Below, one piece after another: positions 19,545-31,430 of a stretch of DNA of 39,079 bases. Both the position numbers and the translations under genes were made by a program. The notes under the pieces are model-generated. The model did not search any database. It saw only the letters and a list, made by a program, of their open reading frames with translations, and was not told the DNA's origin. Positions within the stretch are counted from its first letter, which is position 1. The number at the start of each line of letters is the position of its first letter. Origin of the DNA: Apostichopus californicus (Eukaryota; Echinodermata; Holothuroidea; Aspidochirotida; Stichopodidae); contig JAIPMN010003701.1 of NCBI GenBank assembly GCA_020650975.1, forward strand, positions 9,468-48,546. Direction: 5' to 3'.

Positions 19545-22310
19545 TCGAAACTGTATTTGTATTCAGCAAAACAATACAATTCTGACAAGATAACTTGAAA
19601 TGGAAGAATTAACGTTCTACCTTCTTGCATTGCAAATGTTTTGTTCCTCGATTTATTAATATTTTGTCCAAAATTGTCGAGAGTTGAGCTTTCAGAAAAT
19701 ATTCCTTAAGTTAGTTATTCCAAGGAAAATATTCATGGGGTTCACTGTCTGAGAATCTGTGTCTAGTTGAAACTCAAATCTGTTTTGTATATTATTCTGC
19801 TTTCAATTGAGGTGGTATGACAATAACTAAGAAGTTGTACCATAAATGAGAAAAGCAAAATGCTCTAGTAGTTAAATGATAGAACAAGCATGCAACAAAA
19901 ACGATTGTCCCTTTTACCACTGAATTTTGATTTGACATTTGTGTGGAGAACAAAATTGGTTATCCAGTAGCACAGATTTTTCATAACACATTTTTAATTA
20001 AACAATTGCTACCTCACAGGAGTAATCCTGTGTGTTCAATAAGATTTCAGATGTCTTTGAAAAGGTGAAAACCTTTTAAAAATATGCTAAAACTACCCAA
20101 GCATGGGCATCTACCTGTTTTAACTGCAATGAAATAGTAAATTTAATTAATGTATAGTTTTCTTTTCAAGTTTATGTGTCTTCACTATGAAGAATATAAT
20201 GATAATGTTGTCACATGTCTCTTTTCAAGCAACCTTAGTTTATTTTTGTTCTCACTTGGGTGAGTCTCTGAAGAAGATTCTGCTAGGATCTATACGTCAG
20301 GCCTTCTAACTGTTACATATTTTACCTACACAGGTAGTTAAGCAGTTTCTTAACAGTTTTTTTATTCTGCCACTACAAAGAAGTTATGTAAATTAGATGC
20401 AAATAAAATGGTAAAAGATGTTCATATCTACTTGTATTGATTTCTTATATTGTTTATTCACCATTGAATAATAAGGGCAAGATATCTCATACACATTGTT
20501 TACAGTGTAATCCTTTTCTTGTGTATTTCTATGTGAAAGATATATATGTTTATAAAAAAAATTAAAACCAAACAGGTTGACATCATTGGTTATTCTGAAG
20601 ACCATTGTAGCACATGAAGTTGTATAACTTTCTCACAATTTACAAGGTTATCATAAAAAATTTGAAGATGGAGTTTCTTCAACATTTCATATTTCCAAAA
20701 TTTTTATGTTCCAAATCAATTTGAGGAAGTGAGCATGAACAATGTTCTGTTGGCTGGCTGCTTCCACTAATTTTCTGTTGGCTGAGGAATAAACTGTGAA
20801 GATGTTTGCTTTTCGTTTATAGCTTGCAACATTCTGAAGATACAATGACAAAACTTGTGGAGTACAACCTCTACCAAGAGCTGTGATAATCCTGAAGATT
20901 GAATTTTTGAAAACTTACAGGATTATCTGTTTCTTAAAGAATCATTTTACCTAATGCAGCAGCTACCATGGCAAAAGGCCTGCATGCATTTGTACGACTT
21001 CCAATAACTGTTGAAAGGATTGTGCAACTGACAATCCTTGTTCTGTAAAATACCCCAAAAGCATGTCTGCATTCAGTTAACCCTCTACTTAATAATGGAT
21101 ATTCTGGTGGGAAAGAATCTTGTCCCTAGCTCGATATGTGACCTTTTTATCCCCACCACTTTCAATAAGCTTCTTGTAATCATTGAGAAAATGTACGTTT
21201 TGAGCCGTCGTGTTTATAAGCTTGCGGAACATACACACACACACACACACATACACACGCAAAAAAAGAAGAAGCAGGCTACAAAAAAAATATATATATG
21301 AAAAAGGTGCTTTGAAAAGGGGTCGTATAAATGATACTTCCTCCTAAAAGCCTCTAACATGTTCATATCTGCAAATGACACTTCTTAAATGTCAATTGTA
21401 TCTACAACTGTAAACCACTTCAACCAACTAAGAAAAATATTCAAACCTATAACAATTATACCTGAAAAAGAGTCGATGAAAATAAAACTGGCATTTGTAA
21501 ACTATATTCTGTAAAACTCTGTAGCTCATTCAGCATCACATTTTAAGAGGTTGTCAGTGTCCAGGAATGTCCACTTAACCCATGAAGACAGGGACTGGCA
21601 GAGAGTATAACCTACAAAAAGAATGATAGGGACATACCCCCTAATATCATCTCCCCTCTCCAAGCCCTCAGTGGATGACTAGACTCTTTTGAGTACAGTA
21701 ATAGTAAGTTAAATTATATTTTTGTTACAAGAAGGTTTTGCCCTCCTCCCCTCTCCCTCCCCCCCCCCCCCTACAAAACATAACAGTTTTCCAGTCTTCA
21801 CCACTAACTAGTAAAGCTGGAAATACCTGCTGATGGGGGACCAAGTTTAAACAAAGCTTATATCAAGTTGGACATGCAAACATCTGAAATAACAAGGAAT
21901 ATGTATGTACTCCTTCTCTTAATCAGGTCAGCTTGTGTCCTTCTCGGTCATGTCTAAATCTGAAAGAGGTACTGGCTTACTACAGACCTAAACTTTCCAC
22001 ATTTCTTTCTGCTTTTGCCAGATGCAGATTTTGCTTTGTTGATATTGCAAATCTTTCTCTCCTTTAATCAGGTTTGAAGTGAAGGGGAAAAGAGAGAGAG
22101 AGAGGGGTTATTCAGGGGCTGATGGAAATATGGGGAAAAGAATGATGCATTCTCATTTACATAATGTACTTTAAGGAAAAAATGAAAACTTCCAAAAGGT
22201 GCCAGGTGTCATAATTGTCCCCTGGAATTGAACTTGTCTCTCAACACCAGTGCCTTTAATATCCATAATTCTGGCAATCTAGCTAGCGGTGAATGTTTTT
22301 GTCTATGTTA
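19545..22310. other. Spacer between converging TEKT1 and RMND1
   Basis: No gene is seen. It contains hammerhead-like copy A, a CA microsatellite at 21230-21258 and a pyrimidine/C tract at 21739-21771. The short open frames are not supported. Confidence 0.7.
20260..20340 (+). repeat. Hammerhead-like repeat, copy A (degenerate)
   Basis: CTGAAGA (20268-20274) is followed by stem GATTC/GGATC around TGCTA and then ACGTC (to 20298). The GAA core is TAT. AGGC after GTC can pair with GTCT before the core. The flank ...TACCTACACAGGT matches copy C. Confidence 0.5.
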
Positions 22311-22328
22311 CTCAGGTAGTTCTCTTAG

Positions 22329-22334
22329 TTTATT
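22329..22334 (-). terminator. RMND1: Candidate RMND1 polyadenylation signal
   Basis: AATAAA on the minus strand lies about 200 nt past the stop codon. Confidence 0.55.
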
Positions 22335-22532
22335 GTTTTACTGCTCGTTCTCTACCTAACATCTTCAGGAAGTCTTTGCATGATTAACACATCTACAAAC
22401 TACCAGAGATATATTTAGATAAAAAGAGTCTGGTATAATCTCTGCTTTCCTCTACATGATTACTGCTTGCTGATATGTTGCATCCTTCAGTCTGAAGTTT
22501 GGAGCTTCTATTGTGGAGAGGGTGACTTCGTT

Positions 22533-22565
22533 TCAAACACTATAATGGATTATTTCAATTAAGAT
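22533..22565 (-). CDS. RMND1: RMND1 coding exon 9 and stop
   Basis: Acceptor CTTTGCAG is followed by [10 protein letters not shown] and TGA. These eleven codons finish the membrane helix and end at the same point as known family members. Confidence 0.88.
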   Translation of the reverse strand: MLIEIIHYSV

Positions 22566-25500
22566 CTGCAAAGAAAAACAGGAGAAAATCATAAATGAAT
22601 ATTGAATCAGTAACATGAGGCAGGATGGTGTGTGGAAGTGAATGGTTGTCAAGGAAGATATCCTGATGTCCTCATATACAACTTTGGAAAAAATATCAAA
22701 TAAACTAGACAAGATCCATTTGTCAATTAAAAACCTGTCGAAGGCTTTACATTGCATATGTTTAGCAATGAAATTACCAAACAGTGTTCCATTTTGGATG
22801 CAGGTTTTATTTGGGGTTTTTTTTGACAGGCCATTTGCTTTTTTACCATCGGTATTAAAGTGAATTTCAATTGCTTACTATTACTCTACGTATTTTGAAA
22901 GCATACTTGTCGTTGCAAATATTTTCCAAATAAAACAACTTATAGACCACAGAATGAAAAACATCCATTAAGATGATATTGATGGAAATAGAGCTTATTA
23001 ATAATAATGGAATTAAAGGATGAAATATTGAATGAAATATTGATGAAATATTGATTGAATGATAAAATATTGAAAAAAAATTGATGAAATATTGACATGA
23101 AATATTTATGGAATTAAAGGAAATAAATGGAGATTGAAAGTCATAATTATGCTTATCAGAAAATATACAATATAGTATGAATAGAAGTAGAAATGAATAG
23201 GATCCCAATAAGATTAACACTGTAAAGTAATTCAATCAACTTACCAAAGAAATAAGAAATTAGTTTCCTTGTTACCACATATTAACATGTAGTTACATTC
23301 CTTTGTTAATACATGACCATAGAAGGTCTTCAATATTGCACAAAGTTTAACTTCTTAAAATTTGCTAAAATTTATCAAAAGTTACTTTCCCAAAGACACC
23401 GACACCACAAAGATTCTCAGACATTTTGGAACGTTAAGACGGTTATGTGTCAAAAAGATGAAAAATGTTTTTGCATGTGGAAATTGAATTCTTGTTCAAG
23501 AATGAATGGTAAGTGACCATTTTTATACTGTCTAACATATTGGCGTATAAGATATTGCAAAGACATGGATTTACTTGATTCAATCTACTTTTTCAATCTG
23601 CTGATCAATCATGATCTACGTTGATCTACTGATCAACTTTTTCAATCTACTGATTCAATCTACTTACAATCTTGATTCAATCTACTTTTTGTCTTACCTC
23701 GACTCCAATCAGTATGGTTATCATGGCCTCTAGTCTAAGTGTGTGCTGTTCCGTTACATCGTTCCTCATGAGGTCCATCAGATCGTTGCAATGACTCAGT
23801 TTATCGTTCATGACCTGCAACGTTAACGATGAAAATACCAAATAAATCAAGGATTTAAAGTGGAATGTTGTCTCGTTGTATGAAGTAAATTCTTGAAATC
23901 AGTAGATTTCATAAAATCAAAACTACAACTTGCATTTATAAAGTCCTACTCGATATAAGCCAATGACTATGTTTATCATTCATGACTTGCAATGTTAACG
24001 ATGAAAATACCAAATAAATCAAGGATTAATTGGTAAAATCAAGGATTAAAAGTGGAATGTTGCCTTTTTGTACGAAGTGAATGCTTGAAATCAGTAAATT
24101 TTATAAAATGAAATTACAACTAGCATTTATAAAGTCCTACTCCATATCAGCCACACGAAATACAAAACGGATTTGAAAAATGGTTTCGACAAAACGGGAG
24201 AGAAATTCAGCCCTGAGTTTTTCGAACAAAGTACACTTGGAGGAGGAAAACTGCTACAAAGGTATGCTTAGTCACAGACTTGTGCAAGACTTTATAGATA
24301 TGATGTAACATAATGTTGACAACATAATGTAACATATGATGTAACACGTTCCTAGCCACTCCGCCAAGATTAATGTATGTCGTCCAGTTACAGAGTTGTT
24401 GACAATTGACAATTCATAATTATGGACGTTAATATGAATCTAAGAGACTGACTTCGGTCAGCTTGCAGCTTTGATAAGCCCATGCGGCTTCTTCGCAAGT
24501 TCCTGCTTGCAGGCGGATCTAAAATACATACATACATACTTAATGTAACAGACTAGCACCATAGCTCCTGTGCAAGCATCTTTAAAGGGTGAGATAAATT
24601 ATTAATATATATTGTTATGAAGATCCTGGTCATTTAACGTGAAGCTCACCCTCGTTCTTCGAGAGATGCTGAAGAACTGACACATTTTTGTGAAGAGATC
24701 TTCCAATTCTTGACGATCCCAGTAGAAGTCGGGTGTATTCAGGAGGTCCGAGCTTAGGTTGATTCTGTGGCGTAGTGAATAAAGCTTCCCCATGTGTTTC
24801 ATTGTACTTTTGTGGGACATCTTCAATTTGCCACTGGCTTTGAGAATCTGAAGGCAAAGAAAACCCCACAAAACTAATCATTAAAACAAGGTTAAAATAC
24901 AAACAAAGAAGTGGGGGATAGCAATGATTTATCTTTTACTACATTTTACACTTTGCAGGCGTACAGTTGAACCATCACAAAAACAAGTACAATTTGACAC
25001 AAAATGATCTAACATGGATGATAGGGTCTCAAATAAGCTACTGTAAGGCTTCCAGATCCTTGGGTCTCTAAACTAAACTAAACTAAATGAATGAGATCAA
25101 TGAAGAGATGTTGTACAAACATGAAAGACATCTTACAGCAGCTATCCACCCACAGCTATTAGGTTCCGGGTTAAAAAAAAAACCCACAAAAGACTTATTC
25201 AAACTGGCTGTTATGAAGTGGTTATGAGCAAAGGCTTCTGTTCATTTTGGTATTTCTGGTTTATGAATTGAAAATATATTATTTGTTTCTCTTCTTGTTT
25301 CTCTTCTTGTAAAATGGCTTAAGCTGGATGTTTGCTGGCGTGATGAGTGATAATGACGAAGAGATGCACAGCAATGGTTCGCCAATGCTAATAGCTGATT
25401 TAACGATGGATAATTTTATAATCCATGAGTGAGTTTTTGACTTGGCTGTTGACTTACTGCTGTACAGAACAAGACTAAACACATTGCTGAATTTTTTTTT

Positions 25501-28500
25501 CATACTGAGCTATAACACGTTCACTTTCCATCAATCTGACTAGTTTAATAATTAATTTACCTATCTCTGAGTATGACAACCAATCATATAAAGACTCTTA
25601 ATACACCCGCTTCGAGGCAAATCAGTCAAATGTCATAATTATGCAATTTGCATATATAATCACATATTCATATCTTGTTCATCACATCATTAATACAGCT
25701 ACAGTTGCAGAGATGTTATAGCAAAGTTCTCAACTCTCTCAGAATTGATAATAAATGTATAATAAATAAACAACTGCTGTTATGAACGTTTATCCAACTG
25801 ACCTCAGGGATATGTTCTATGGAGGACACAAATTTATCTAAAGTATATTCCCACATCGCAAGCTTCACTGTATTAGAGAACAGAGGGAAAAAACAAGATA
25901 GTTAAAAAAATTATCCGTAACTGTAAATTTGTAAAAATAATGAGAATATGTGGACAAATTGTTTCTTTTGCCCCTTGATTTTGATGTTCTTTCCCACTCA
26001 ACTCTGAAGACTGGATTATATAGTAAGTTGTCATGTAAAGCTTCACCTTATTAAATGTTTTGCTTAAGATACAGGAGACTATGGTTTGCAAAATGTAGCA
26101 GTTAAAATATTCAAGATTCAAACATTACCTAACATCTTCATTGTTCTTTTAGTGACAACACTGTTTACTTTCAAGTTTCAACATGAAAATATGCAAAAAG
26201 AACAACATAGCAAAGGGTCAGCTGTTCAAACCTACTAGTCTTATTATAACATCATGCATATAGTCCAAAATGGCATCCCCTGGGATGACTTTCAAATCAG
26301 AATAAAATGGGAGAACATTTTCTTTACCATTTTCTGGGGAGTTGTTCATCATCTCTTTCATATTAGGGAAAGTTAATGGTTTAATCAGCCTTCTCCCTTT
26401 AATTAAGATGTAACAAGAAGGCATTCCCTGTATGAACTTTATTGTTCACCTGATAAAATCATGGAATTTGAGAAGGCAAATTTCTCCAGAGTCGTCACCT
26501 CCATTGAACTGTTCCCATTTAAGACTATACAGTCCTCTTTGAAAGTTGTCTTTCCTCTGCAATGAAGAAAGGGAAAAAAATGGAGAGGTTTGTATTTCAT
26601 ACTGAAAGAAACACTGTGCATAGCAGAAGATAATAGTGCAGTAAGTGTGAAGAGACAGGTGAGTAATACGCAAAAGTCTTTGAAGTAGTTTCATGTCTTT
26701 GATCTAAAGCTTCATTGATGTTAGTTCTGATGTCATATTAAAGCTTATATTTTTTATTTTTCGTAAACAACTAAACAACACCATAATAGAAACTCTCAGT
26801 TTTGAAATGTGTAATGCTTCAGTATTTGTCAGGTGAAGCATTTTCTTCCAAACTTAAAAAACAAATTTAAAAAGTGCAAAGGATTTTGGAAAATTCTATC
26901 CAAGTCGAGTTACCAATAAATCAGTTTTGAAAATATAAATTGCAAAACTATGGGAAAACAGAGCTCTTCATTCAACCTCCATGCTATCCGGCTGTCTCTT
27001 GTAACTTTGCCCAATTTTCTGTTCAATCATTTAGTTTCTAAGGAACTACTGTCATATAAAAATCTAGCATATTATTTTTTAAATGTTCAACCAATCACAC
27101 ACTGCCAGACTGCAGAAGACTGTTATGACCGAAGTTTTGACAGTTGCTATAGCCTAACTCGTGAACACAGACTGACTGACTGACTTGAACAGACGACTGT
27201 TTTCCCAAAACTGCATATCAATGACATGCAACAAAAAAGGATCTGCGACAACTAACATTTTTCCTCAGTGATTGGTTAAATTGGTTGGAACTGGCCATTT
27301 GCTGGTGTGAACCACTAGCTACAAACCTCACGGCCATCACTGACTGCCTGTCAGTCCGACGCAACATGTTGGGTGAAACGAAAGCATTAAGCACTTTTAG
27401 GCGAAAGCCACACTGCAGCCAATGCAACTTAAGATTGGATCAACTTGGATCAGTCGTATTCAACCACTCTCTCCTACTGTGTAAGTGCAGTGTAAATTCC
27501 TCCTATCAGCAGGCATGAGAGGGAAAGTAAACATGCCAATTTTGAAATTCTAAAGAAACCTGAAGAAATTTGATATTAGTCAGTGTTCGACTCAAAAATC
27601 ATAAAACCGACACAAATTGCTGGTCACCTGTAATTTGCAAAGTAAACTGTAGACTTGTCACACCAATACCACTCCCTGCTCCCCCCTCCCCCAATGCAAC
27701 CAAATTAAAGCAAAAGACTTTGCATATACAAAACTGAGCATCTTTATATCTTCTTCAACTTACTCTCCGTAACTGTAGTTCATCTGTTCATTCTCCCAGT
27801 TCACCAGAGCAACTTCATAGGGCTCAGACTGATGCTTAGTGGCAATCTTCATCACCTGCTTGATCTACAAGACATAGAGATGGCAGTATTTATTACATCA
27901 TCATACAATTTGTCAACAAGACTTCCTCTTCTTATTTACAAAAAAAAAATCTTCACAAAATGGGGGGTGGGGAGAGGGTTACATTCTGCCGTGCTCCTCC
28001 CCCAGCTCAGCTAACCTCCTTCTCATGAATGCATTTAGAAGGCCGTAATTAAAAAATTTAATTAGCGGACAGGATGGGATTTGGGGTGGGTAAGGTTACA
28101 GGAGTCTAAAACCATGAAATCTTGGTAACATTTAGGAGAGAGGTTATTGCAAATGCATGATGATGCTAGATTCATCGTTAACTTTCTATCATGGATCTAA
28201 CTCCACATCCCCTCCCTCCCCTCTTCCCCAGCCACAAACACACACGCACACACACGCATACAAAGAAACTCTTTGTTTCCTGAAACCTGTGAGCAATGCC
28301 TATGTAAACAATATCCATTCATCTCACAGTCGATTCAGCAACGTTCCAAAACACCAGACATCCGTTTCTAAAGATAAACATCTCCGAGGGTTCTTCATCC
28401 TCTTGTGAGTCGGTGATGACTTTCATATGTAAAACATCGTGAGCATCTGAAAGTTCAAATAATAGAATCTGTAAATACAAGGAAATTTCACCCACCCCCT

Positions 28501-31430
28501 ACGGATTTTCTCAGCACTTCCATACCTCTTGTATATGAATCCCATCAATTTCACATGATGTAGAAAATTTGTGAAAAATGCAAATTGCTTGGCTTCACAA
28601 GTAAAACTTTTGAGACACAGTGGCCTTTTCTTGTTTCTGATATAAATCTTTGTGAAAAAATGCACTTGTGACAAAAAGTCACTGAATTGATAATGATGTA
28701 ATTTCACACTATTCATTGTATGCACTAAGACATATTACAGACAATAAACCTTGGCTAAAAATGTGATCAAATTAGAAAAACAAAACAAGGCATGAACTTG
28801 TAAATTGTGAACACATACTCCATTAATGGCATCATAAGGATCAACCATATGTAAATCCTGTGAAAAACAGAGTCTGCCTCAGAAAGGGAAACCGTCAAGG
28901 ACAAGGCCCACTGGTACACTCTAGGCTACACCCTGTGTTCTAAAATATTTTGAAACAGTAAGCATTGAGTGTCAAGGCATTCCCTATGTATCATGACCAT
29001 GACTAGCAATGTTTGGGTCACTACACAGTCCCTGAATACTTAAAAATGATTGAAAGAAACTTAATTTGAATTCCTTTTATGATAAATTAATTCAGAAATT
29101 GTTATTATTCTCCCTGCAATAATTGAAATAGTCAACCTACAGTAAGGCAGTCACTGAAACCAAGGTTTACCAGATAAAAATTCTGTCACTGAAATATTTA
29201 TTTATTTGAATCAAAGTTTACGAGAAGGTAAACTTTAATTTTTCTGAAGGACTTTTAAGTTCTTTGCTAACTGTCAATCGGTTAATACCAAAGAAGATTG
29301 AAGAATCAAACTACTATATTCATGATGGTATTCAAACAGTAATTGACATCTGCGTTTGTCACACGTTTATTACAGAGACAATACAAATGCGGTCTTTTAC
29401 ACATTGGTCATTGCATTATTCATCATGAATTGGGCATTTGGCAACTGTACAACAGCAGTGTCCAATTAACACCCTCTATGACCCTAAGTAAGGCACAATA
29501 TGTATGGCTCCCACCTCTCTATGAAGGTTTGCAGGCACACACAAAAAAAAAAAATCAAAAGTTGATATATTTTGCCTGGAAGGGTACACAGAGACCTCTT
29601 GACCCTGGAAGCCCCTTCACTTTGGGGGTCTTGAGGTACTAGTACTACAGTAGCACTTGCTTCACCTGCTTTTTCGGCTAACCTGAAACCGCACCAGGAC
29701 TGACTTGGACAAAGACTTTAAATCAAAATTTTGTTTAACTATTAAAATGACTTCAACCAAATTTTTGAATCTTAAATATTGTCACACTGCAAGACAAGAA
29801 ACTCTTTAGCAGGGAACAAGCATGGAAGCAGTGCAGAGCCTACACTAGAGAGTTATAACCAGATCAGCGAGTTCATATTACACATATTAACATGGGATAC
29901 TCGGTACATGAAGACGATTACAACAATGTTACATGTCGTATTAATAATATCAGTGAGATTCGTAGACCCTACATGCTCACTATGGGCTAAATAATATTAA
30001 CTTACATACCTGTTGGCATAGTAGCAACCTGAAAGTTTCCTTGAGTTTGCAGATCCAGACTGAAATGTTCTAAATTGAATTCTTCGGAAGTAGAGAAAGC
30101 TGTTGATAACCATTGACCCTGCAAAACCAGGAACATATTTACTGGCATGTATTCAAGAGCAGTTTTGATAGAACTTTAATAGACAAATGTCCCACTATTC
30201 AATTCAAATTTCACCATGTAAATAAAAAATAACGTGAGATGTATGTACACTGCTCAAATACATGATTTTACAATAATTTTTAGAATGGGTTGAAAGTTTA
30301 AAATTATTTTGAAACATTGTCTGATTGATGTAAAATCCACCAACAAGCATGAGTTGGTCCTTTAACTAAGGAAAGATGAAGTGAGTTGGTTTCACATCTC
30401 CAACTTATATATCTTCTCCACTCACTATCCGGGGGAAGGAGGGGGCAGGATGAGGTTGCCATGTTGGTCTTTCTTTCATATTTGAGGACAAATATCTATC
30501 AACTTTTGGGACAAGTAACGTCAAGCCATTAACACAGGTTTATAACAGTGTTTGCACGGGTTATCCGGGTACCCACCCGATGCTCTACTACCTGGTTCCT
30601 AATTTGTTACCCGAATCCTTTAAATTTGTTTATTGAATGTGTATATTCCTTTTCTTTTACTTTTTAAGAAGTTTAAAAATGTTTTGAAAGCTACAAAATT
30701 TTAAAATAACAACAGGTTAATTGAAAGAAACAAATTTATGCAAATTGAAATTAACGAACATGTATGAACATGGAAACATTGTCAGAGAAAAACACACTTG
30801 ATATATTATAGCATTCAATTTGCAATTTATTGAAAAGAGCTATACCAGAAGGTAACTAGACAAATTTCTGGGTACCCGAATACCCGACGGGTAACAGCCT
30901 CGGGTACCCGGTTCCCAATTTTTGGTACCCATGTAAACACTAGTTTATAAGCATGAGGCTTTTCTTTCAATTTGACCAAAACTGTGACTTAGAAACACAA
31001 GAGCAAATGAGGGCTACTTTCTCACCTCATCCTTGAGCACTAGAGTGGACGGTTTCTTTGTTCTTGGTCGGGCTGGTTTGGAAGCCTTGCTGGTTTTTGC
31101 TGAAGAAGGAGCCTTCACACTTGAAAGATGGGTGGATGAGGATCTATTTATATTGTCAGTCAAAAGTTGTGGACGGTGCATTCTGTTAGGATTGGAAACG
31201 TGTGGCCTTAAATGGCTCACCAATACTGTTGAACTAAATCTGCCAAGGACTGGTGTTTTGGGAAAACAGTCAGTAATGAAATGCCTCTGAAGAAATTGGT
31301 GATTACACTTGGGATGACCTTTCCATTGGTGTAATATATCTCTTCCAGTCACAAGATTTCTTGCATGTAGCACATTGATTTCCCTTAGAACTAATCCTCT
31401 GCAAAAGGATAGGACCGACCGGAAAGCCAT
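22533..31430 (-). CDS. RMND1: RMND1, mitochondrial DUF155-family protein (complete, nine coding exons, 417 aa)
   Basis: RMND1 is a mitochondrial inner-membrane-associated protein needed for mitochondrial translation. Exons join(31430-31026, 30118-30010, 28446-28328, 27864-27764, 26556-26450, 25867-25803, 24847-24650, 23814-23698, 22565-22533) close in phase into 417 residues; human RMND1 has about 449. Residues 1-35 are Arg-rich with few acids, as in a mitochondrial presequence, and a Ser/Lys/Pro-rich linker follows. The DUF155 core starts near residue 138 (GQWLSTAF...). It includes [31 protein letters not shown] and the near-invariant [25 protein letters not shown] hydrophobic helix, [17 protein letters not shown], lies near the C-terminus and is typical of the family. 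The start has G at -3 and +4. A spliced leader exon is likely near 32.43 kb. Intron 1 holds a hAT MITE, and a duplication copied part of exon 8. Confidence 0.96.
23020..23110. repeat. Degenerate GATGAAATATTGA tandem array
   Basis: Six or so variants of a 13-16 bp A/T-rich unit lie in RMND1 intron 8. The hydrophobic open frame across it is a composition artefact. Confidence 0.75.
23577..23690. repeat. Degenerate CAATCTACTTTTT / TGATCTACTGATC repeats
   Basis: Several copies of (A)ATCTACT(TTTTC / GATT) abut the exon 8 donor of RMND1 on its intron side. Confidence 0.75.
23698..23814 (-). CDS. RMND1: RMND1 coding exon 8
   Basis: The acceptor is CGTTGCAG and the donor GTCGAG|GTAAGA. Thirty-nine codons read [20 protein letters not shown] through [10 protein letters not shown], the start of the C-terminal membrane helix. 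Confidence 0.95.
23790..24153. repeat. Tandem duplication including the 5' end of RMND1 exon 8
   Basis: Copy 1 (23790 to about 23963) and copy 2 (about 23961-24153) share CAATGACT...TTTATC.TTCATGAC, GATGAAAATACCAAATAAAT and TTTATAAAGTCCTACTC. Copy 2 carries an extra AATCAAGGATTAA-type insertion. About 27 bases of coding exon were duplicated. In copy 2 the acceptor CAG has become AAG, so it is probably not spliced. Confidence 0.85.
24441..24540 (+). repeat. Possible retroposon tail with (ATAC)n end and UUCG hairpin
   Basis: CTGACTTCGGTCAG (24448-24461) forms a stem closed by a TTCG tetraloop. It is followed by a GC-rich block and ends in CATACATACATAC. Such short-repeat tails occur on several non-LTR element families. 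No coding sequence is present and the family is not identified. Confidence 0.3.
24650..24847 (-). CDS. RMND1: RMND1 coding exon 7 (most conserved block)
   Basis: The acceptor is TTTGCCTTCAG and the donor ACGAGG|GTGAGC. Sixty-six codons include [20 protein letters not shown] and [19 protein letters not shown], the DUF155 hallmark. Confidence 0.96.
25803..25867 (-). CDS. RMND1: RMND1 coding exon 6
   Basis: The acceptor is CTCTAATACAG and the donor CCTGAG|GTCAGT. This short 65 nt exon reads (V)[20 protein letters not shown] then E. Confidence 0.93.
26450..26556 (-). CDS. RMND1: RMND1 coding exon 5
   Basis: The acceptor is CTTCATTGCAG and the donor TCAG|GTGAAC. It reads [15 protein letters not shown] then [13 protein letters not shown]. 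The open frame runs on into intron on both sides. Confidence 0.94.
27764..27864 (-). CDS. RMND1: RMND1 coding exon 4
   Basis: The acceptor is CTTGTAG and the donor GGAGA|GTAAGT. It reads [20 protein letters not shown] then [13 protein letters not shown]. Confidence 0.93.
28328..28446 (-). CDS. RMND1: RMND1 coding exon 3
   Basis: The acceptor is ACTTTCAG and the donor ACT|GTGAGA. With the split Asp codon it reads [15 protein letters not shown] and [18 protein letters not shown]. It aligns with the family's FFFREG-VFWNV segment. Confidence 0.93.
30010..30118 (-). CDS. RMND1: RMND1 coding exon 2
   Basis: The acceptor is GGTTTTGCAG and the donor ACAG|GTATGT. It reads [20 protein letters not shown] through QVATMPT, matching the start of the DUF155 region. 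Confidence 0.92.
30538..30950. mobile_element. hAT-type MITE with 8 bp target duplication
   Basis: The element occupies 30546-30942 (397 bp). Its ends are CAGTGTTTGCACGGGT and, inverted, TAGTGTTTACATGGGT. It is flanked by identical 8-mers GTTTATAA at 30538-30545 and 30943-30950. CAGTG-type termini with 8 bp duplications are the hallmark of hAT transposons. The interior carries GGGTACCC palindromes near both ends and an A/T-rich middle with no transposase. It sits in RMND1 intron 1. Confidence 0.88.
31026..31430 (-). CDS. RMND1: RMND1 coding exon 1 (mitochondrial presequence and linker)
   Basis: It encodes 135 residues from [17 protein letters not shown] to STLVLKDE, with donor GAG|GTGAGA in phase 0. 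The sequence is poorly conserved, as expected for a presequence and linker. Confidence 0.9.

Noticed and set aside
22867-23235. 122-codon hydrophobic minus-strand frame
   Set aside because: It is a product of the AAATATTGATG-type tandem array. It has no splice support and lies inside an RMND1 intron.
23577-23690. CRISPR-like short repeats
   Set aside because: The repeats are degenerate with no regular spacers, in a eukaryotic intron. They are simple tandem decay products.
28812-28849. Exon-like segment in RMND1 intron 2 (CACAG acceptor, [19 protein letters not shown] donor)
   Set aside because: In the phase required between exons 2 and 3 it meets a stop codon, and exons 2 and 3 already join correctly and match the family without it.
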